From: Clostridia bacterium
GTDB taxonomy: Bacteria; Bacillota; Clostridia; Oscillospirales; Acutalibacteraceae
Assembly: GCA_900767025.1 (NCBI GenBank)
Contig: CAAFXS010000045.1
Location: 1-64,000, forward strand
Direction: 5' to 3'
DNA length: 64,000 bases
The notes under the pieces were generated by a model. The model saw only the letters and a program-made list of their open reading frames with translations, was not told the DNA's origin and ran no database searches. The translations under genes and the position numbers were made by a program. Position 1 is the first letter of the stretch. Each line of letters opens with the position of its first letter. Below, piece after piece: positions 7,938 to 16,758 of the stretch.

Positions 7938-9908
7938 ATGAAAAATATTCTAAAAGCAATTAATTCAAAGCAGACTGCATACATATCCTTTATCCTTGCC
8001 TGTCTGTCATATCTGTTTATAAGCAGTGCCACTTGGGCATACAGTTGGATTGCAGAGCTTTATCCGCTGGGCAGTAATTTTATTCCTACTCTTAAGGGAG
8101 TTATAATCGTCTGCGCTGTTATATCATTTATTGTAATGATTGTCAGATCAGTTGAAAAAAACAAATCAAAAGTTTTTCTAAACATCATGTTTTTAATTGC
8201 TTTTGTTTTAAGTATAATTACTTTTGTTTACGGCTTTGTGCTTGTTTTCAGCCTTGATTCAGGCTTTACAAGCCGGGGATTCGTTAACGGCTTCAGCTAT
8301 ATGCTTTCAAATCTGCCTTACACTGCATTAGCTGCCGCCTTCGGTGTTCTGTTCCTGATATCTAAAAGCAAAAAGGAGATTATTATTTCGGTAATTTCAT
8401 CACTTGTTATAGCAGGAATAGTCTTATCATCAACCTTAATAGTTTCAAACAGTAATATGAATACAACATCTGATTTACAGGAAATGACATTCGAATCGCA
8501 AAACGTATTAGTTAATGCAGAAATAACCTTTGAGAGTCTTAAAAAAGGCGAAAATCCCGATGCAGAAAATCTGCTTGCAGATAATGACAAGTGCTGGACA
8601 CCATGTGACCCTAACCGTTCTCCCGAAGAGGGCTATGATGATTCAAACAACTCTGTTGTTGAAATTAAGCTTGCTCAACAAAGTGAAATCAACACCGCCC
8701 TTATTGAAGAGGTTGGAAATGAGGTACAGTATTTCCGTCTGCAGGCGTTAATTGACGGCGAATGGAAAACAATATATCAAAGCGAAAAAATACAGTCACA
8801 GCGCCTTTGCAGCTTTGATGCAGTAACCACCGACTGTATCCGCCTTTCAATAGATAAATTCAGAAATTCGGATACCCCTGCTAAAATAAAGTCTATAAAG
8901 CTTTACAACGAGCCTGCCCGTAATTTAGAAAGCTTTGAGGTTACCGCATATCAAAGGCTTGACTCGGATGTTCCCACGGAAATACTTGCCAAGGGCGACG
9001 AGTATGTTAAGAATTATGCAAGGTATTATGATGTCTACAGCACCGTAATTGTTTTTGCGGCTGTTCACTGGGATGAAAACGGAAATATCGGTTTCGGCGA
9101 AAGCAGTGAGGAAAAATTCGCAGAAGAAATTGATGCTTTGAAAAAGATTATTGACAACCGCAGTAATAAAGACCATCAGGTTAAAATGATAGTTACCGCT
9201 CTTGCGGACGGTGCCTGGGGTGACGGGCACAACGGTGTTAATGTTTATATGGCAAAATATTGGCAGTCAATTGCAGACCAAATTATTGATTTTACCAAAA
9301 AGTATGACTTTGACGGTGTTGACATTGACTGGGAATATCCACAGACTGCTGATGATTGGAAAATTTATGACAGCTTTATCGCAAGGCTTGATGACGGCCT
9401 TAAAGCCGATAATCCCGATGCAATTATTTCCTCCGCTCTTTCCTCCTGGAATTTGGGAATGAACAAAGATACTCTTGACAGGCTTGACCAAATTCAGTTT
9501 ATGGCTTATGACGGTAATGATGAGGACGGCTATCAAAGCTCGCTTCAGCAGGCACAGGAGGGTCTTAAAGCCTTTGCAGACAACGGAGCGGATATCAGCA
9601 AAATCAATATAGGTATTGCCGCATACGGACGCCCTGTTAACGGCTCGCCATACTGGGCAATTTGGAGAACACTGCCACAGGCTAACTATTGGGACAGCAA
9701 GTATTACAATGTACTTGACGGCAATCAGATTTATGACGGAACCTTCTGTTCTCCCGCTCTTGCCGGGGATAAAACTGCATATGCAATGCTAAGCGGTGCA
9801 GGCGGTGTTATGGTATTCCGTGTTGGTTGTGACAAAACAATGGATGACCCTAACAGTGTTGCCTGCGGAATTGAAAATGCAATTAATCGTTACTGCGATA
9901 ACTGGTAA
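7938..9908 (+). CDS. Membrane-anchored glycosyl hydrolase family 18 protein with an F5/8 type C-like domain
   Basis: 656 residues. The N-terminal 170 or so hold about five hydrophobic membrane segments. Residues about 200-330 look like a discoidin (F5/8 type C) carbohydrate-binding fold, and residues about 335-656 are a GH18 barrel with FDGVDIDWEYP, where the glutamate near 466 is the catalytic acid. GH18 enzymes cleave chitin or other GlcNAc polymers; the true substrate here is unknown. ATG 7938 is chosen because AGGGGGA sits just upstream; the longer frame from 7878 runs into the spoIIR terminator. The domains and order are seen; the cell-surface location is inferred. Confidence 0.88.
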   Translation: MKNILKAINSKQTAYISFILACLSYLFISSATWAYSWIAELYPLGSNFIPTLKGVIIVCAVISFIVMIVRSVEKNKSKVFLNIMFLIAFVLSIITFVYGFVLVFSLDSGFTSRGFVNGFSYMLSNLPYTALAAAFGVLFLISKSKKEIIISVISSLVIAGIVLSSTLIVSNSNMNTTSDLQEMTFESQNVLVNAEITFESLKKGENPDAENLLADNDKCWTPCDPNRSPEEGYDDSNNSVVEIKLAQQSEINTALIEEVGNEVQYFRLQALIDGEWKTIYQSEKIQSQRLCSFDAVTTDCIRLSIDKFRNSDTPAKIKSIKLYNEPARNLESFEVTAYQRLDSDVPTEILAKGDEYVKNYARYYDVYSTVIVFAAVHWDENGNIGFGESSEEKFAEEIDALKKIIDNRSNKDHQVKMIVTALADGAWGDGHNGVNVYMAKYWQSIADQIIDFTKKYDFDGVDIDWEYPQTADDWKIYDSFIARLDDGLKADNPDAIISSALSSWNLGMNKDTLDRLDQIQFMAYDGNDEDGYQSSLQQAQEGLKAFADNGADISKINIGIAAYGRPVNGSPYWAIWRTLPQANYWDSKYYNVLDGNQIYDGTFCSPALAGDKTAYAMLSGAGGVMVFRVGCDKTMDDPNSVACGIENAINRYCDNW

Positions 9909-9910
9909 TA

Positions 9911-9947
9911 AAAAACTCGGCTGATTTGATGTCAGCCGAGTTTTTTT
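9911..9947. terminator. Bidirectional terminator after the GH18 gene
   Basis: A 14-bp perfect stem (9911-9924 with 9932-9945), a 7-base loop, with a T tract on one side and an A tract on the other. It serves the rightward GH18 gene and the leftward remnant at 9949. Confidence 0.9.
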
Positions 9948-9948
9948 A

Positions 9949-10554
9949 TTAAAGTGTTTCAAATATTTTAGTTCCCTTATTTTTTATCCAACGATATAGA
10001 ATAAGGCATACAAACGCAATTACCAGTGAAACAGGGAGCACCTGTAAAAGCCACAGATTTTTACCCTCCAAAGAAACAGACGGTGCTGATATATCATTCA
10101 TTGATGAAATCATACATACAGCCGCTGTAATAATCAGCGGAAGTATTTCTTTATTTGCACCGAATATTTCGGACATCATATAAACTGCATCATTGCCCTT
10201 GATAAGCAATACAATTGCCGCAATGGTTATTATTACTAAACCAAGTCCGCAGTTAAGCATATAGGTGGGACTGCCTAAAAAACGGCGAAGCTCTTTTTTC
10301 AGCAGTGCACTGTCAACGCTTGACCTTTTAAGCTTTTTACCTTTGTATTTCGCTTTGCCGGTGATTTTGTTAACTGTTGCAATTTTTACAAAGCTTTTTT
10401 CAAGGACTGTATAAACCACAAGAAAAATAACTGCCGTTACCGCCATATTTTTAAACACAGTAAAAACAGGACAGGAGGAAGAACCGAGCCTTTTACCAAG
10501 CTCTCTGGCTGTAAGTGCTGAAACACCGTCTTTTTTAACAATATCAAGAGCCAC
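9949..10554 (-). pseudogene. Chimeric remnant: TetR N-terminal piece fused to pieces of an ABC-2 type permease
   Basis: The open frame of 201 residues is not one natural protein. Its first 36 residues are the helix-turn-helix of a TetR regulator (DGVSALTARELGKRLGSS, then FTVFKNM). Just upstream there is an in-frame stop, so the first TetR helix is missing. From about residue 37 it turns into a polytopic ABC exporter permease (KKELRRFLGSPTYML, then ISAPSVSLEGKNLWLL and LPVS). After LPVS it jumps to what looks like the last helix and tail of such permeases (YRWIKNKGTKIFETL). I infer at least two deletions that joined the leftovers of two neighbouring genes. No strong ribosome site is seen. Expression is possible but function unlikely. 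Confidence 0.7.
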
Positions 10555-10626
10555 TAATCATTAATCATTGTCAACACAGGATGTTAAAAAAATGTCCGAT
10601 TTGTTCAATCAAATGGAGTAATCATA

Positions 10627-10635
10627 TGCTATAAT
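10627..10635 (+). promoter_or_regulatory. Extended -10 promoter of the AraC-family gene
   Basis: TGCTATAAT at 10627-10635 is an extended -10; no good -35 is at the normal distance. It lies 64 bases before the start codon. Confidence 0.55.
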
Positions 10636-10698
10636 ACAATTACGGGATATGTGCGCACAAGGTATTCCGCATCATACTGCATCCAAAGGTGAATTGTT

Positions 10699-11598
10699 AT
10701 GAACACTGATTTAAACTTTCAATTGGCAGAAGGTATTCAAAAATACATAATATTAAACATCGATGATATTAATTTTACCGATAAAAATGTTTATTCAGCC
10801 TTTGCGTATTCGCCCAGGCATCTTAACCGTGTATATAAACAATTTACCGGCAAGACAATCTGTGAGTATATTAAGGTTTTGCGCCTAAGCCAAAGCACCT
10901 GCGATATTGAAAAAGGTAAATGTGTTTTAGATTCAGCCGTTGATGCAGGCTACGAGACAAATGAGGGATTTACTAAGGCATTTTCAAAAATGTTTGGTAA
11001 AACACCGTCGGAATATAAGAAAAACGGCGGAATGATTTCCAGATTTGTGCCTTATCCCATTCGTCATCATTATGAATACTATAACAAAGGAGAAATTAAA
11101 ATGTCTGAAAATATTGTATGCACAGCATATATTGTCGAGAGACCTAAAAGAAAAATGATTATTCTTCCGTCAAAATCAGCAACTGATTACTGGACCTTCT
11201 GTCAGGAAAACGGTTGTGAATGGGATGGATACTTAAACAGTAATCCTTTAAAATTTGATACAGCCGCCATTGTAAAATTGCCCGATAAATTCAGTAAAGA
11301 CGGCAGAAGCAATATTGCCGCAGGTATAGAAGTACCATTTGATTATGAGGATAATTCCCTTAAGGAAGGATATGAAATAATCGAGCTTGAGCCCTGTAAA
11401 ATGCTGTTTTTTAAATCTCAGCCTTTTGAAAATATCGACGATTTCTGCAGTTATATCGACGCAGTAAATGAGGCTTATAACAGCTTTGATTTTAAGTCTA
11501 TGGGCGTTGAAACGGATATGTCGGCAGGACCGTATATGAATTTCGGGGCAGAGACTGATAAGGGAGCTAAAATTGCATATCCTGTAAAATCAATTTAA
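10699..11598 (+). CDS. AraC-family regulator with GyrI-like effector-binding domain
   Basis: 299 residues. The N-terminal 110 hold the two helix-turn-helix units of AraC/XylS (SPRHLNRVYKQFTGKTICEY and the second unit ending FGKTPSEYKK). Residues about 135-299 are a GyrI-like (bacterial transcription activator effector-binding) domain, which in relatives such as Rob binds small hydrophobic molecules. AAAGGTGA precedes ATG 10699. The target is unknown; the neighbouring ABC remnant hints at a lost drug-export system, which is only inference. Confidence 0.88.
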   Translation: MNTDLNFQLAEGIQKYIILNIDDINFTDKNVYSAFAYSPRHLNRVYKQFTGKTICEYIKVLRLSQSTCDIEKGKCVLDSAVDAGYETNEGFTKAFSKMFGKTPSEYKKNGGMISRFVPYPIRHHYEYYNKGEIKMSENIVCTAYIVERPKRKMIILPSKSATDYWTFCQENGCEWDGYLNSNPLKFDTAAIVKLPDKFSKDGRSNIAAGIEVPFDYEDNSLKEGYEIIELEPCKMLFFKSQPFENIDDFCSYIDAVNEAYNSFDFKSMGVETDMSAGPYMNFGAETDKGAKIAYPVKSI

Positions 11599-11611
11599 TC
11601 TTATAGCAAAT

Positions 11612-11644
11612 AATCACCTGATGCATATTATTTATCAGGTGATT
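11612..11644 (+). promoter_or_regulatory. Hairpin that contains the Shine-Dalgarno of the amidase_6 gene
   Basis: A perfect 10-bp inverted repeat (AATCACCTGA 11612-11621, TCAGGTGATT 11635-11644) with a 13-base loop. AGGTGA, the ribosome site for ATG 11647, lies wholly in the 3' arm. No T tract follows, so as a terminator it would be weak; as a translation block it would be effective. Confidence 0.7.
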
Positions 11645-11646
11645 AT

Positions 11647-12129
11647 ATGCGCTATGTAAGCTACAATAGGGAAAAAGCAGTTAATTACGCTTTGAAATGG
11701 GCACTGTCAAGAAATCCGCAATATTATAATTTTGACGGCTTAGGAGGGGACTGCACTAATTTTGCCTCTCAGTGCCTGTATGCCGGCTGCGGTGTTATGA
11801 ATTATGAAAAGGATGTGGGATGGTATTATAATTCAATTAACGACCATTCAGCCGCTTGGACATCAGCTGAATATTTCAGAAAATTTTTACTGAATAATAA
11901 TGAAGCAGGTCCTTTTGCATCACAAGCTGATATTAGTAGGCTTGAAATCGGTGATTTCATTCAGCTTAACAATGATTTTGTATATTACCATACACTGATA
12001 ATAACAGGCTTTGATAGGGGAGTTCCTCTTGTTTGCGCTCATACTGATGACTCATATATGCGTAGGCTTGACACATATTATTATAACAGTGCCTCAGGTT
12101 TACACATTTTAGGTGCAGGAGCATATTAA
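11647..12129 (+). CDS. Amidase_6 domain protein
   Basis: 160 residues matching the putative amidase domain family (Pfam Amidase_6, as in Bacillus YhbB). Seen: YNREKAVNYALKWA at the N-terminus, the GGDCTNFASQCLYAGG-like core with Cys37 as the likely nucleophile, and HTLIITGF later with a histidine that may complete a papain-like (NlpC/P60-type) site. There is no signal peptide. Relatives occur mostly in spore formers, often in sporulation regulons; the substrate is unproven. Confidence 0.82.
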   Translation: MRYVSYNREKAVNYALKWALSRNPQYYNFDGLGGDCTNFASQCLYAGCGVMNYEKDVGWYYNSINDHSAAWTSAEYFRKFLLNNNEAGPFASQADISRLEIGDFIQLNNDFVYYHTLIITGFDRGVPLVCAHTDDSYMRRLDTYYYNSASGLHILGAGAY

Positions 12130-12131
12130 AA

Positions 12132-12162
12132 AAACAAGCAGGTCTTAACGACCTGCTTGTTT
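12132..12162 (-). terminator. tRNA-Leu(UAA) terminator
   Basis: A 13-bp perfect stem (12132-12144 with 12150-12162), a 5-base loop, and a run of seven T on the minus strand. It lies directly after the CCA end of the tRNA and also faces the amidase gene on the other side. Confidence 0.9.
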
Positions 12163-12248
12163 GGTGCTGGTGACCGGACTTGAACCGGTACGGTATTTCT
12201 ACCGAGGGATTTTAAGTCCCTTGCGTCTGCCGATTTCGCCACACCAGC
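12162..12248 (-). tRNA. tRNA-Leu (anticodon UAA)
   Basis: The minus strand reads GCTGGTGTGGCG...GGTTCAAGTCC...CACCAGCACCA, a long class II tRNA of 87 bases with an encoded CCA. The anticodon loop CTTAAAA gives anticodon TAA, which reads UUA. The acceptor stem GCTGGTG/CACCAGC pairs perfectly. Confidence 0.96.
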
Positions 12249-12259
12249 GTACAACTGAT

Positions 12260-12288
12260 ATAATAATAGATTTTAAAAGCAAAGTCAA
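12260..12288 (-). promoter_or_regulatory. Promoter of tRNA-Leu(UAA)
   Basis: On the minus strand, TTGACT (12288-12283), a 17-base spacer, then TATTAT (12265-12260), about 12 bases before the tRNA. Confidence 0.75.
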
Positions 12289-12311
12289 TAGTAAATTAAC
12301 TAAAATTTTAA

Positions 12312-12340
12312 TTGACATTATTGTAAAATCTCTGTATAAT
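12312..12340 (+). promoter_or_regulatory. Consensus sigma-A promoter of tRNA-Leu(CAA)
   Basis: TTGACA (12312-12317), exactly 17 bases, TATAAT (12335-12340): a perfect consensus promoter 16 bases before the tRNA. Confidence 0.92.
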
Positions 12341-12356
12341 ATATGAGTATTAACAA

Positions 12357-12442
12357 GCCGGTGTGTCGGAATGGCAGACGATGCGGACTCAAAATCCGTT
12401 GGTGGCAACACCGTGTGGGTTCAAGTCCCACCACCGGCACCA
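12357..12442 (+). tRNA. tRNA-Leu (anticodon CAA)
   Basis: 86 bases, class II with a long variable arm and encoded CCA. Acceptor stem GCCGGTG/CACCGGC pairs. The anticodon loop CTCAAAA gives CAA, which reads UUG. Divergent from the UAA tRNA. Confidence 0.96.
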
Positions 12443-12484
12443 AATCGAGTGTTCATAAATATTATGGACACTCGATTTTTTTAC
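12443..12484 (+). terminator. tRNA-Leu(CAA) terminator
   Basis: A stem of 11 perfect pairs (12443-12453 with 12468-12478), extended inward by about six more with one G-T pair, then a T tract. Its 3' arm and T tract are part of a tandem duplication. Confidence 0.88.
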
Positions 12485-12510
12485 ATATTACTCGATTTTT
12501 TTACATATTA
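12471..12510 (+). repeat. Perfect 20-bp tandem duplication
   Basis: Bases 12471-12490 and 12491-12510 are identical. The unit starts CTCGATTTTTTT and ends ACATATTA, so the terminator's 3' arm and T tract occur twice. The second copy ends one base before the GH2 stop codon. Confidence 0.97.
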
Positions 12511-12511
12511 A

Positions 12512-14254
12512 TCATTTTTCTATTGCGGCAGTCTTTTTGTTTGACTCTGCAATTTTTTTATATGTGCTTTCACTGAATTTCTTTTCTCTGTCATAGGTGT
12601 ATAACCCGTTTTGCTCCTGTTCAACATCATAAAGCTGTGTGTAGCAAAAGCCTAAAATTTTTTCGTTATCAATAATTGCCTCAGTGAGTCCGCAGTATCT
12701 TTGGGCAAACTCTTCCTCGGTTTTTACATCTTTTCCGTAGCCCCAAGACTTATATTTGTTATCAGTTGCCCATTTAATTCCGCCGTATTCGCTTATGGAA
12801 ACAGGACCGCCCTTATAACATTGTCTGCCGGGATTATCCAAAAGAACATGCTCATAAAGCTTGTTTTCGGTAACAATTTTATCAAATTCTCTTTTAAATT
12901 CTGCAGGGTCATATCGGTAGTCGTGTAAATCATAAATATCTGTTTTTTCAGTATGGAAATTGCCGCTTGTATCAATGCAGGGGCGTGTGGGGTCAAGAGA
13001 TTTTGTCAGCTCATATACTGAAATTAACAGGTTATCGTCCTGGCGCCTTCCTCGATAATTCCAGGTTTCATTAAAGGGACACCAAACTACAATTGACGGA
13101 TGATTAAAATCTCTTTCGACGGCTTCCTTCCATTCCGAAAGGAATATGTCCTTAACCTCAGATGCAGAGTAGTCAATACCCCAGCTCGCATATTCACCCC
13201 AAACCATATAACCCTTTTTGTCACAGAAATATAAAAATCTCGGGTCAAAAACCTTTTGATGAAGCCTTGCACCGTTAAAGCCTAAATCAACAGAAAGATT
13301 TATGTCGTTAACAAAATCCTTATCCTCTGCAGTATAAATTCCGTCACGGTAAAAGCCCTGGTCAAGCACAAGTCGCTGAAAAACACTTTTGCCGTTTATT
13401 AAAAATTTATAGCCTTGTAGCTCAACATTTCTTAAACCGAAATAGCTTTTAACCTTATCATTTCCGAAACTTAATTCCAAATCATAAAGCCTGCCGTTAC
13501 CGATTTCCCACAGGTGCGTTTCGTTTAAATTCAGTTTAACAGACTGCTTTCCCGATGCATTTTTTATTTCGGCATTTCCCTGCACAGTGTTGTTATACAG
13601 TGCGGTGCAGGTTAAATCCGCAATTCCCGACAAATCAAATTCAACCGTTACAGAGCTGTTTTTATTATCGGGAAAAATCTTAAAGGACTTAACATATTCT
13701 TTTGGCGTATATTCAAGATATACACTCTGCCAAATACCTGTTGTTCTTGTGTAACTACAGGCATAGCTTTTTTTTCTGTCGCTTTGCTTTCCGCTGGGAA
13801 CAAGAGGCGATTTTGTTTTGTCCTCGCATAAAATAAAAATTTCATTCTCACCGTCAACAACATAATTGCTTATTTCAAAGGCAAAGGATGTGTATCCGCC
13901 CTTATGCCTACCCGCACATTTTCCGTTAATAAAAACAGTAGTCAAATAATCAGCGGCACCGATATGTAAAAATACCAAATCATTATTTTTATTAATATTT
14001 ACTGTTTTTTTGTACCAAACAATATTAACAAAGCCGGTATAGCCAATACCTGAAAGCTTGCTTTCAATACAGTAAGGAACCTTGATTTTTGCATTACAAA
14101 CCGCTTTCTTATATAGCTTTAAAGCTGAGGCTTCATCTTTAGTGAATTTATAGCACGGTTTTGCCTTTTTAAAACCGAAATCCCATTCGCCGTTAAGACT
14201 AATCCAATTTTCTCGTTGAAACTGCGGGTTTGGATAATTAATAATCTTTTCCAT
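12512..14254 (-). CDS. Glycosyl hydrolase family 2 protein (beta-galactosidase/glucuronidase-like)
   Basis: 580 residues with the GH2 order: a jelly-roll sugar-binding domain at the N-terminus (ISLNGEWDFGF, then KVPYCIESKLSG), an immunoglobulin-like domain (about 195-290), and a TIM barrel (about 295-570). The acid/base glutamate is in CPFNETW (about 397) and the nucleophile in SISEYGG (about 487). No signal peptide, so it is cytoplasmic and would act on imported sugars. AAGGACAG lies before ATG 14254. Exact specificity cannot be read from the sequence. Confidence 0.92.
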   Translation of the reverse strand: MEKIINYPNPQFQRENWISLNGEWDFGFKKAKPCYKFTKDEASALKLYKKAVCNAKIKVPYCIESKLSGIGYTGFVNIVWYKKTVNINKNNDLVFLHIGAADYLTTVFINGKCAGRHKGGYTSFAFEISNYVVDGENEIFILCEDKTKSPLVPSGKQSDRKKSYACSYTRTTGIWQSVYLEYTPKEYVKSFKIFPDNKNSSVTVEFDLSGIADLTCTALYNNTVQGNAEIKNASGKQSVKLNLNETHLWEIGNGRLYDLELSFGNDKVKSYFGLRNVELQGYKFLINGKSVFQRLVLDQGFYRDGIYTAEDKDFVNDINLSVDLGFNGARLHQKVFDPRFLYFCDKKGYMVWGEYASWGIDYSASEVKDIFLSEWKEAVERDFNHPSIVVWCPFNETWNYRGRRQDDNLLISVYELTKSLDPTRPCIDTSGNFHTEKTDIYDLHDYRYDPAEFKREFDKIVTENKLYEHVLLDNPGRQCYKGGPVSISEYGGIKWATDNKYKSWGYGKDVKTEEEFAQRYCGLTEAIIDNEKILGFCYTQLYDVEQEQNGLYTYDREKKFSESTYKKIAESNKKTAAIEK

Positions 14255-14381
14255 ATCTCTGTCCTTTTTTATATTTAGTCACCAAAATTATATAATTTTT
14301 ATGCAGTTGTGTCAATAAAGACGGTTATATTCATTATTTCTGTAAAAAATAATTTAAAAGCGTTTTTATAGGTGATAATAT

Positions 14382-15683
14382 ATGGGCTCAATATGGAGTG
14401 AAAAATCGGGTTTTAAAAGGCATAAAGCCTTAAAAGGTGATGCAAAAACAGATGTTCTTATAATCGGCGGCGGTATTGCAGGTATTCTCTGCGCTTATAT
14501 GCTTGATAAAGAGAGCGTTGATTATATTCTTGCAGAAGCAAATGAAATATGCAGCGGTATAACAAAAAACACCACTGCAAAAATCACCTCACAGCATTCG
14601 CTGATTTATAATAAGATAGAAAAAGAATTCAGCACAGAGTATGCGTCTCTGTACTACAAGGCGAATGAAAATGCCCTAAATAATTACAGAACTCTCTGTG
14701 CTGAAATTGACTGTGATTTTGAAGAAAAAGACAATTATGTGTATTCAACCGATAATGATAATAAGCTGAAAAAAGAAATAGAAACACTGCACAGAATCAA
14801 TGCAGATGCACAGTATTGTGACAGTGTTTCTATACCTATGGATATAACCGGTGCAATTAAATTCCCCAACCAAGCACAGTTTAATCCGTTAAAATTTCTT
14901 TCAGCAATATCTGAAAATCTGAATATATATGAGCACACTAAAATCCGTGAGCTTGTTGGCAGTACAGCCGTAACCGACAGCGGTAGAATATTTGCAAAAA
15001 GAATTGTTGTTGCAACGCATTTTCCGTTCATAAATAAGCACGGTGCATATTATTTGAAAATGTATCAGCACCGCACCTACGCAATCGCACTTGAGGATGA
15101 GGACGACATCAACGGAATGTATGTTGATGAAAACAAAAAGGGTCTGTCCTTTAGGAATTATAACAACTTTCTGGTTATCGGCGGCGGCAGTCACCGAACA
15201 GGCAAGAACGGCGGTAACTGGGAGGAGCTGATAAATTTTGCAAAGATGAATTACCCGGGCTCAAAAATCACTTACAAATGGGCAACCCAGGACTGTATGA
15301 CCCTTGACGGTATTCCGTATGTGGGCAAATACTCAAAAAATACGAATAATCTTTATGTTATAACAGGCTTTAACAAATGGGGTATGACAAATTCAATGGC
15401 AGGCGCAGAGCTTATCAGAGATTTGATAATAGGCAGGCACAATGAATTTGAGGACCTGTATTCACCCTCAAGAACTCTTTTAAGGCCCCAGCTTGCGGTT
15501 AACGGCTTTGAGGCCGTAATAAACCTTGTTAATCCTAAGCCAAAGCGGTGTCCTCATTTAGGCTGTGCATTGCAATGGAACAAAGAGGAACAGACCTGGG
15601 ACTGCCCGTGCCACGGTTCACGATTTGAAAAAAACGGTGACCTTATTGACAACCCTGCAACATCAGGTATTAAAATTAATTAA
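14382..15683 (+). CDS. FAD-dependent oxidoreductase with C-terminal Rieske domain
   Basis: 433 residues. The N-terminus has a Rossmann FAD site (DVLIIGGGIAGILCAYML, about residues 25-43) of the DAO/glycine oxidase type. The last 50 residues form a Rieske 2Fe-2S domain: CPH (about 389-391) and CPCH (about 408-411). The architecture matches Bacillus YhfW, although this copy is somewhat shorter. The substrate is unknown. AGGTGAT precedes ATG 14382. The 3' end overlaps the convergent dehydrogenase gene by 8 bases. Confidence 0.9.
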   Translation: MGSIWSEKSGFKRHKALKGDAKTDVLIIGGGIAGILCAYMLDKESVDYILAEANEICSGITKNTTAKITSQHSLIYNKIEKEFSTEYASLYYKANENALNNYRTLCAEIDCDFEEKDNYVYSTDNDNKLKKEIETLHRINADAQYCDSVSIPMDITGAIKFPNQAQFNPLKFLSAISENLNIYEHTKIRELVGSTAVTDSGRIFAKRIVVATHFPFINKHGAYYLKMYQHRTYAIALEDEDDINGMYVDENKKGLSFRNYNNFLVIGGGSHRTGKNGGNWEELINFAKMNYPGSKITYKWATQDCMTLDGIPYVGKYSKNTNNLYVITGFNKWGMTNSMAGAELIRDLIIGRHNEFEDLYSPSRTLLRPQLAVNGFEAVINLVNPKPKRCPHLGCALQWNKEEQTWDCPCHGSRFEKNGDLIDNPATSGIKIN

Positions 15684-16635
15684 CAACATTCTGTGGCTTG
15701 CCGTTAAGGTAAGCCCTTATATTTTCTTCAAGAATTCTTAAAAGCCTTGCCCTTGTTTCATGTGCCGCCCAGGCAATATGAGGGGTAATATAGCAGTTTT
15801 TTGCAGTAAGCAGAGGATTATCCTCTCTTGCAGGCTCAACCTTTAATACATCAAGGCCTGCTGCGGCTATATCACCGTTGTTTAGTGCTTCAGCAAGAGC
15901 ATATTCATCAACAACAGGTCCTCTTGATGTGTTGATGAATATAGCTGACTTTTTCATTTTAGAAATGTTTTCTTTATTGATAAGTCCTGTGGTTTCCTCT
16001 GTCAGCGGACAGTGGCAGGTAATAATGTCACTTTGAGAAAGCAGAGTATCAAGGTCTGTAAATTTAAGTGTTTTAAGGTTACCGATTTCTTTTTTTCTGG
16101 GTGTGTAGGCAAGAACATTCATACCAAAGGCCTCGGCAATCTGTGCAACTCTTCTGCCTATTGAGCCAAAGCCGATAATTCCAATGGTTTTTCCGTCAAG
16201 CTCGGTTAAAGGCTCCTTCCAGAAACAGAAATCCGGGCAGGAGCACCATTCACCGTTTTTAACTGCGTCACTGTGCAAAGTCACCTTATTGGTAATCTGC
16301 AAAATAAATGCAAAAACAAGCTGAGCCACTGCATTTGTTGAATATGCAGGAATGTTACATACCGTTATTCCTAATTCTCTTGCATATTCACAGTCAACAA
16401 CATTATATCCTGTTGACTGCAAACCTATATATTTCAGTTCAGGTGACAGGGCATCGAGCAGTGCTTTGTCAAGAACCGTTTTGTTGATAATGAGTATTTC
16501 GGCACCCTTTGCTCTTTCAACAATTTCTTCAGGTGCAGTTCTGTCATAAACGGTATACTCACCAAGCTCTTTAATACCGTCCCAGCTTAAATCACCGGGG
16601 TTAGTTGTATGGCCGTCAAGATTAACTATTTTCAT
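15676..16635 (-). CDS. D-2-hydroxyacid dehydrogenase
   Basis: 319 residues. Seen: the NAD-binding GIIGFGSIGRRVA (about 151-163), HCPLTEETTGL, INTSRGPVVDE, and the catalytic arginine, glutamate (KVEPAREDN) and histidine (ITPHIAWA) of the 2-hydroxyacid dehydrogenase family. It reduces a 2-keto acid with NAD(P)H; a hydroxypyruvate/glycerate-type substrate is most likely from the overall similarity, but lactate-type is possible. AAAGGAATG lies upstream of ATG 16635. Stand-alone leftward gene. Confidence 0.9.
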   Translation of the reverse strand: MKIVNLDGHTTNPGDLSWDGIKELGEYTVYDRTAPEEIVERAKGAEILIINKTVLDKALLDALSPELKYIGLQSTGYNVVDCEYARELGITVCNIPAYSTNAVAQLVFAFILQITNKVTLHSDAVKNGEWCSCPDFCFWKEPLTELDGKTIGIIGFGSIGRRVAQIAEAFGMNVLAYTPRKKEIGNLKTLKFTDLDTLLSQSDIITCHCPLTEETTGLINKENISKMKKSAIFINTSRGPVVDEYALAEALNNGDIAAAGLDVLKVEPAREDNPLLTAKNCYITPHIAWAAHETRARLLRILEENIRAYLNGKPQNVVN

Positions 16636-16758
16636 ATTATCATTCCTTTTTGTTTGATTGTACCAATTATAACCCTATATATGAAAAAATGCAACACAAG
16701 ACCTTGATACTTATATCATAATAAGTTATAATTATTCATAGTAATTATCGGTGATTTT

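Noticed and set aside
11603..11631. Sigma-E-like promoter (ATA, 18 bases, CATATTAT) before the amidase_6 gene
   Set aside because: A start there would fall inside the ribosome site, and the match is loose in AT-rich DNA.
12161..12576. Open frames of 60-77 codons on both strands
   Set aside because: They run through the two tRNA-Leu genes and the terminator repeats; no ribosome sites and no protein family.
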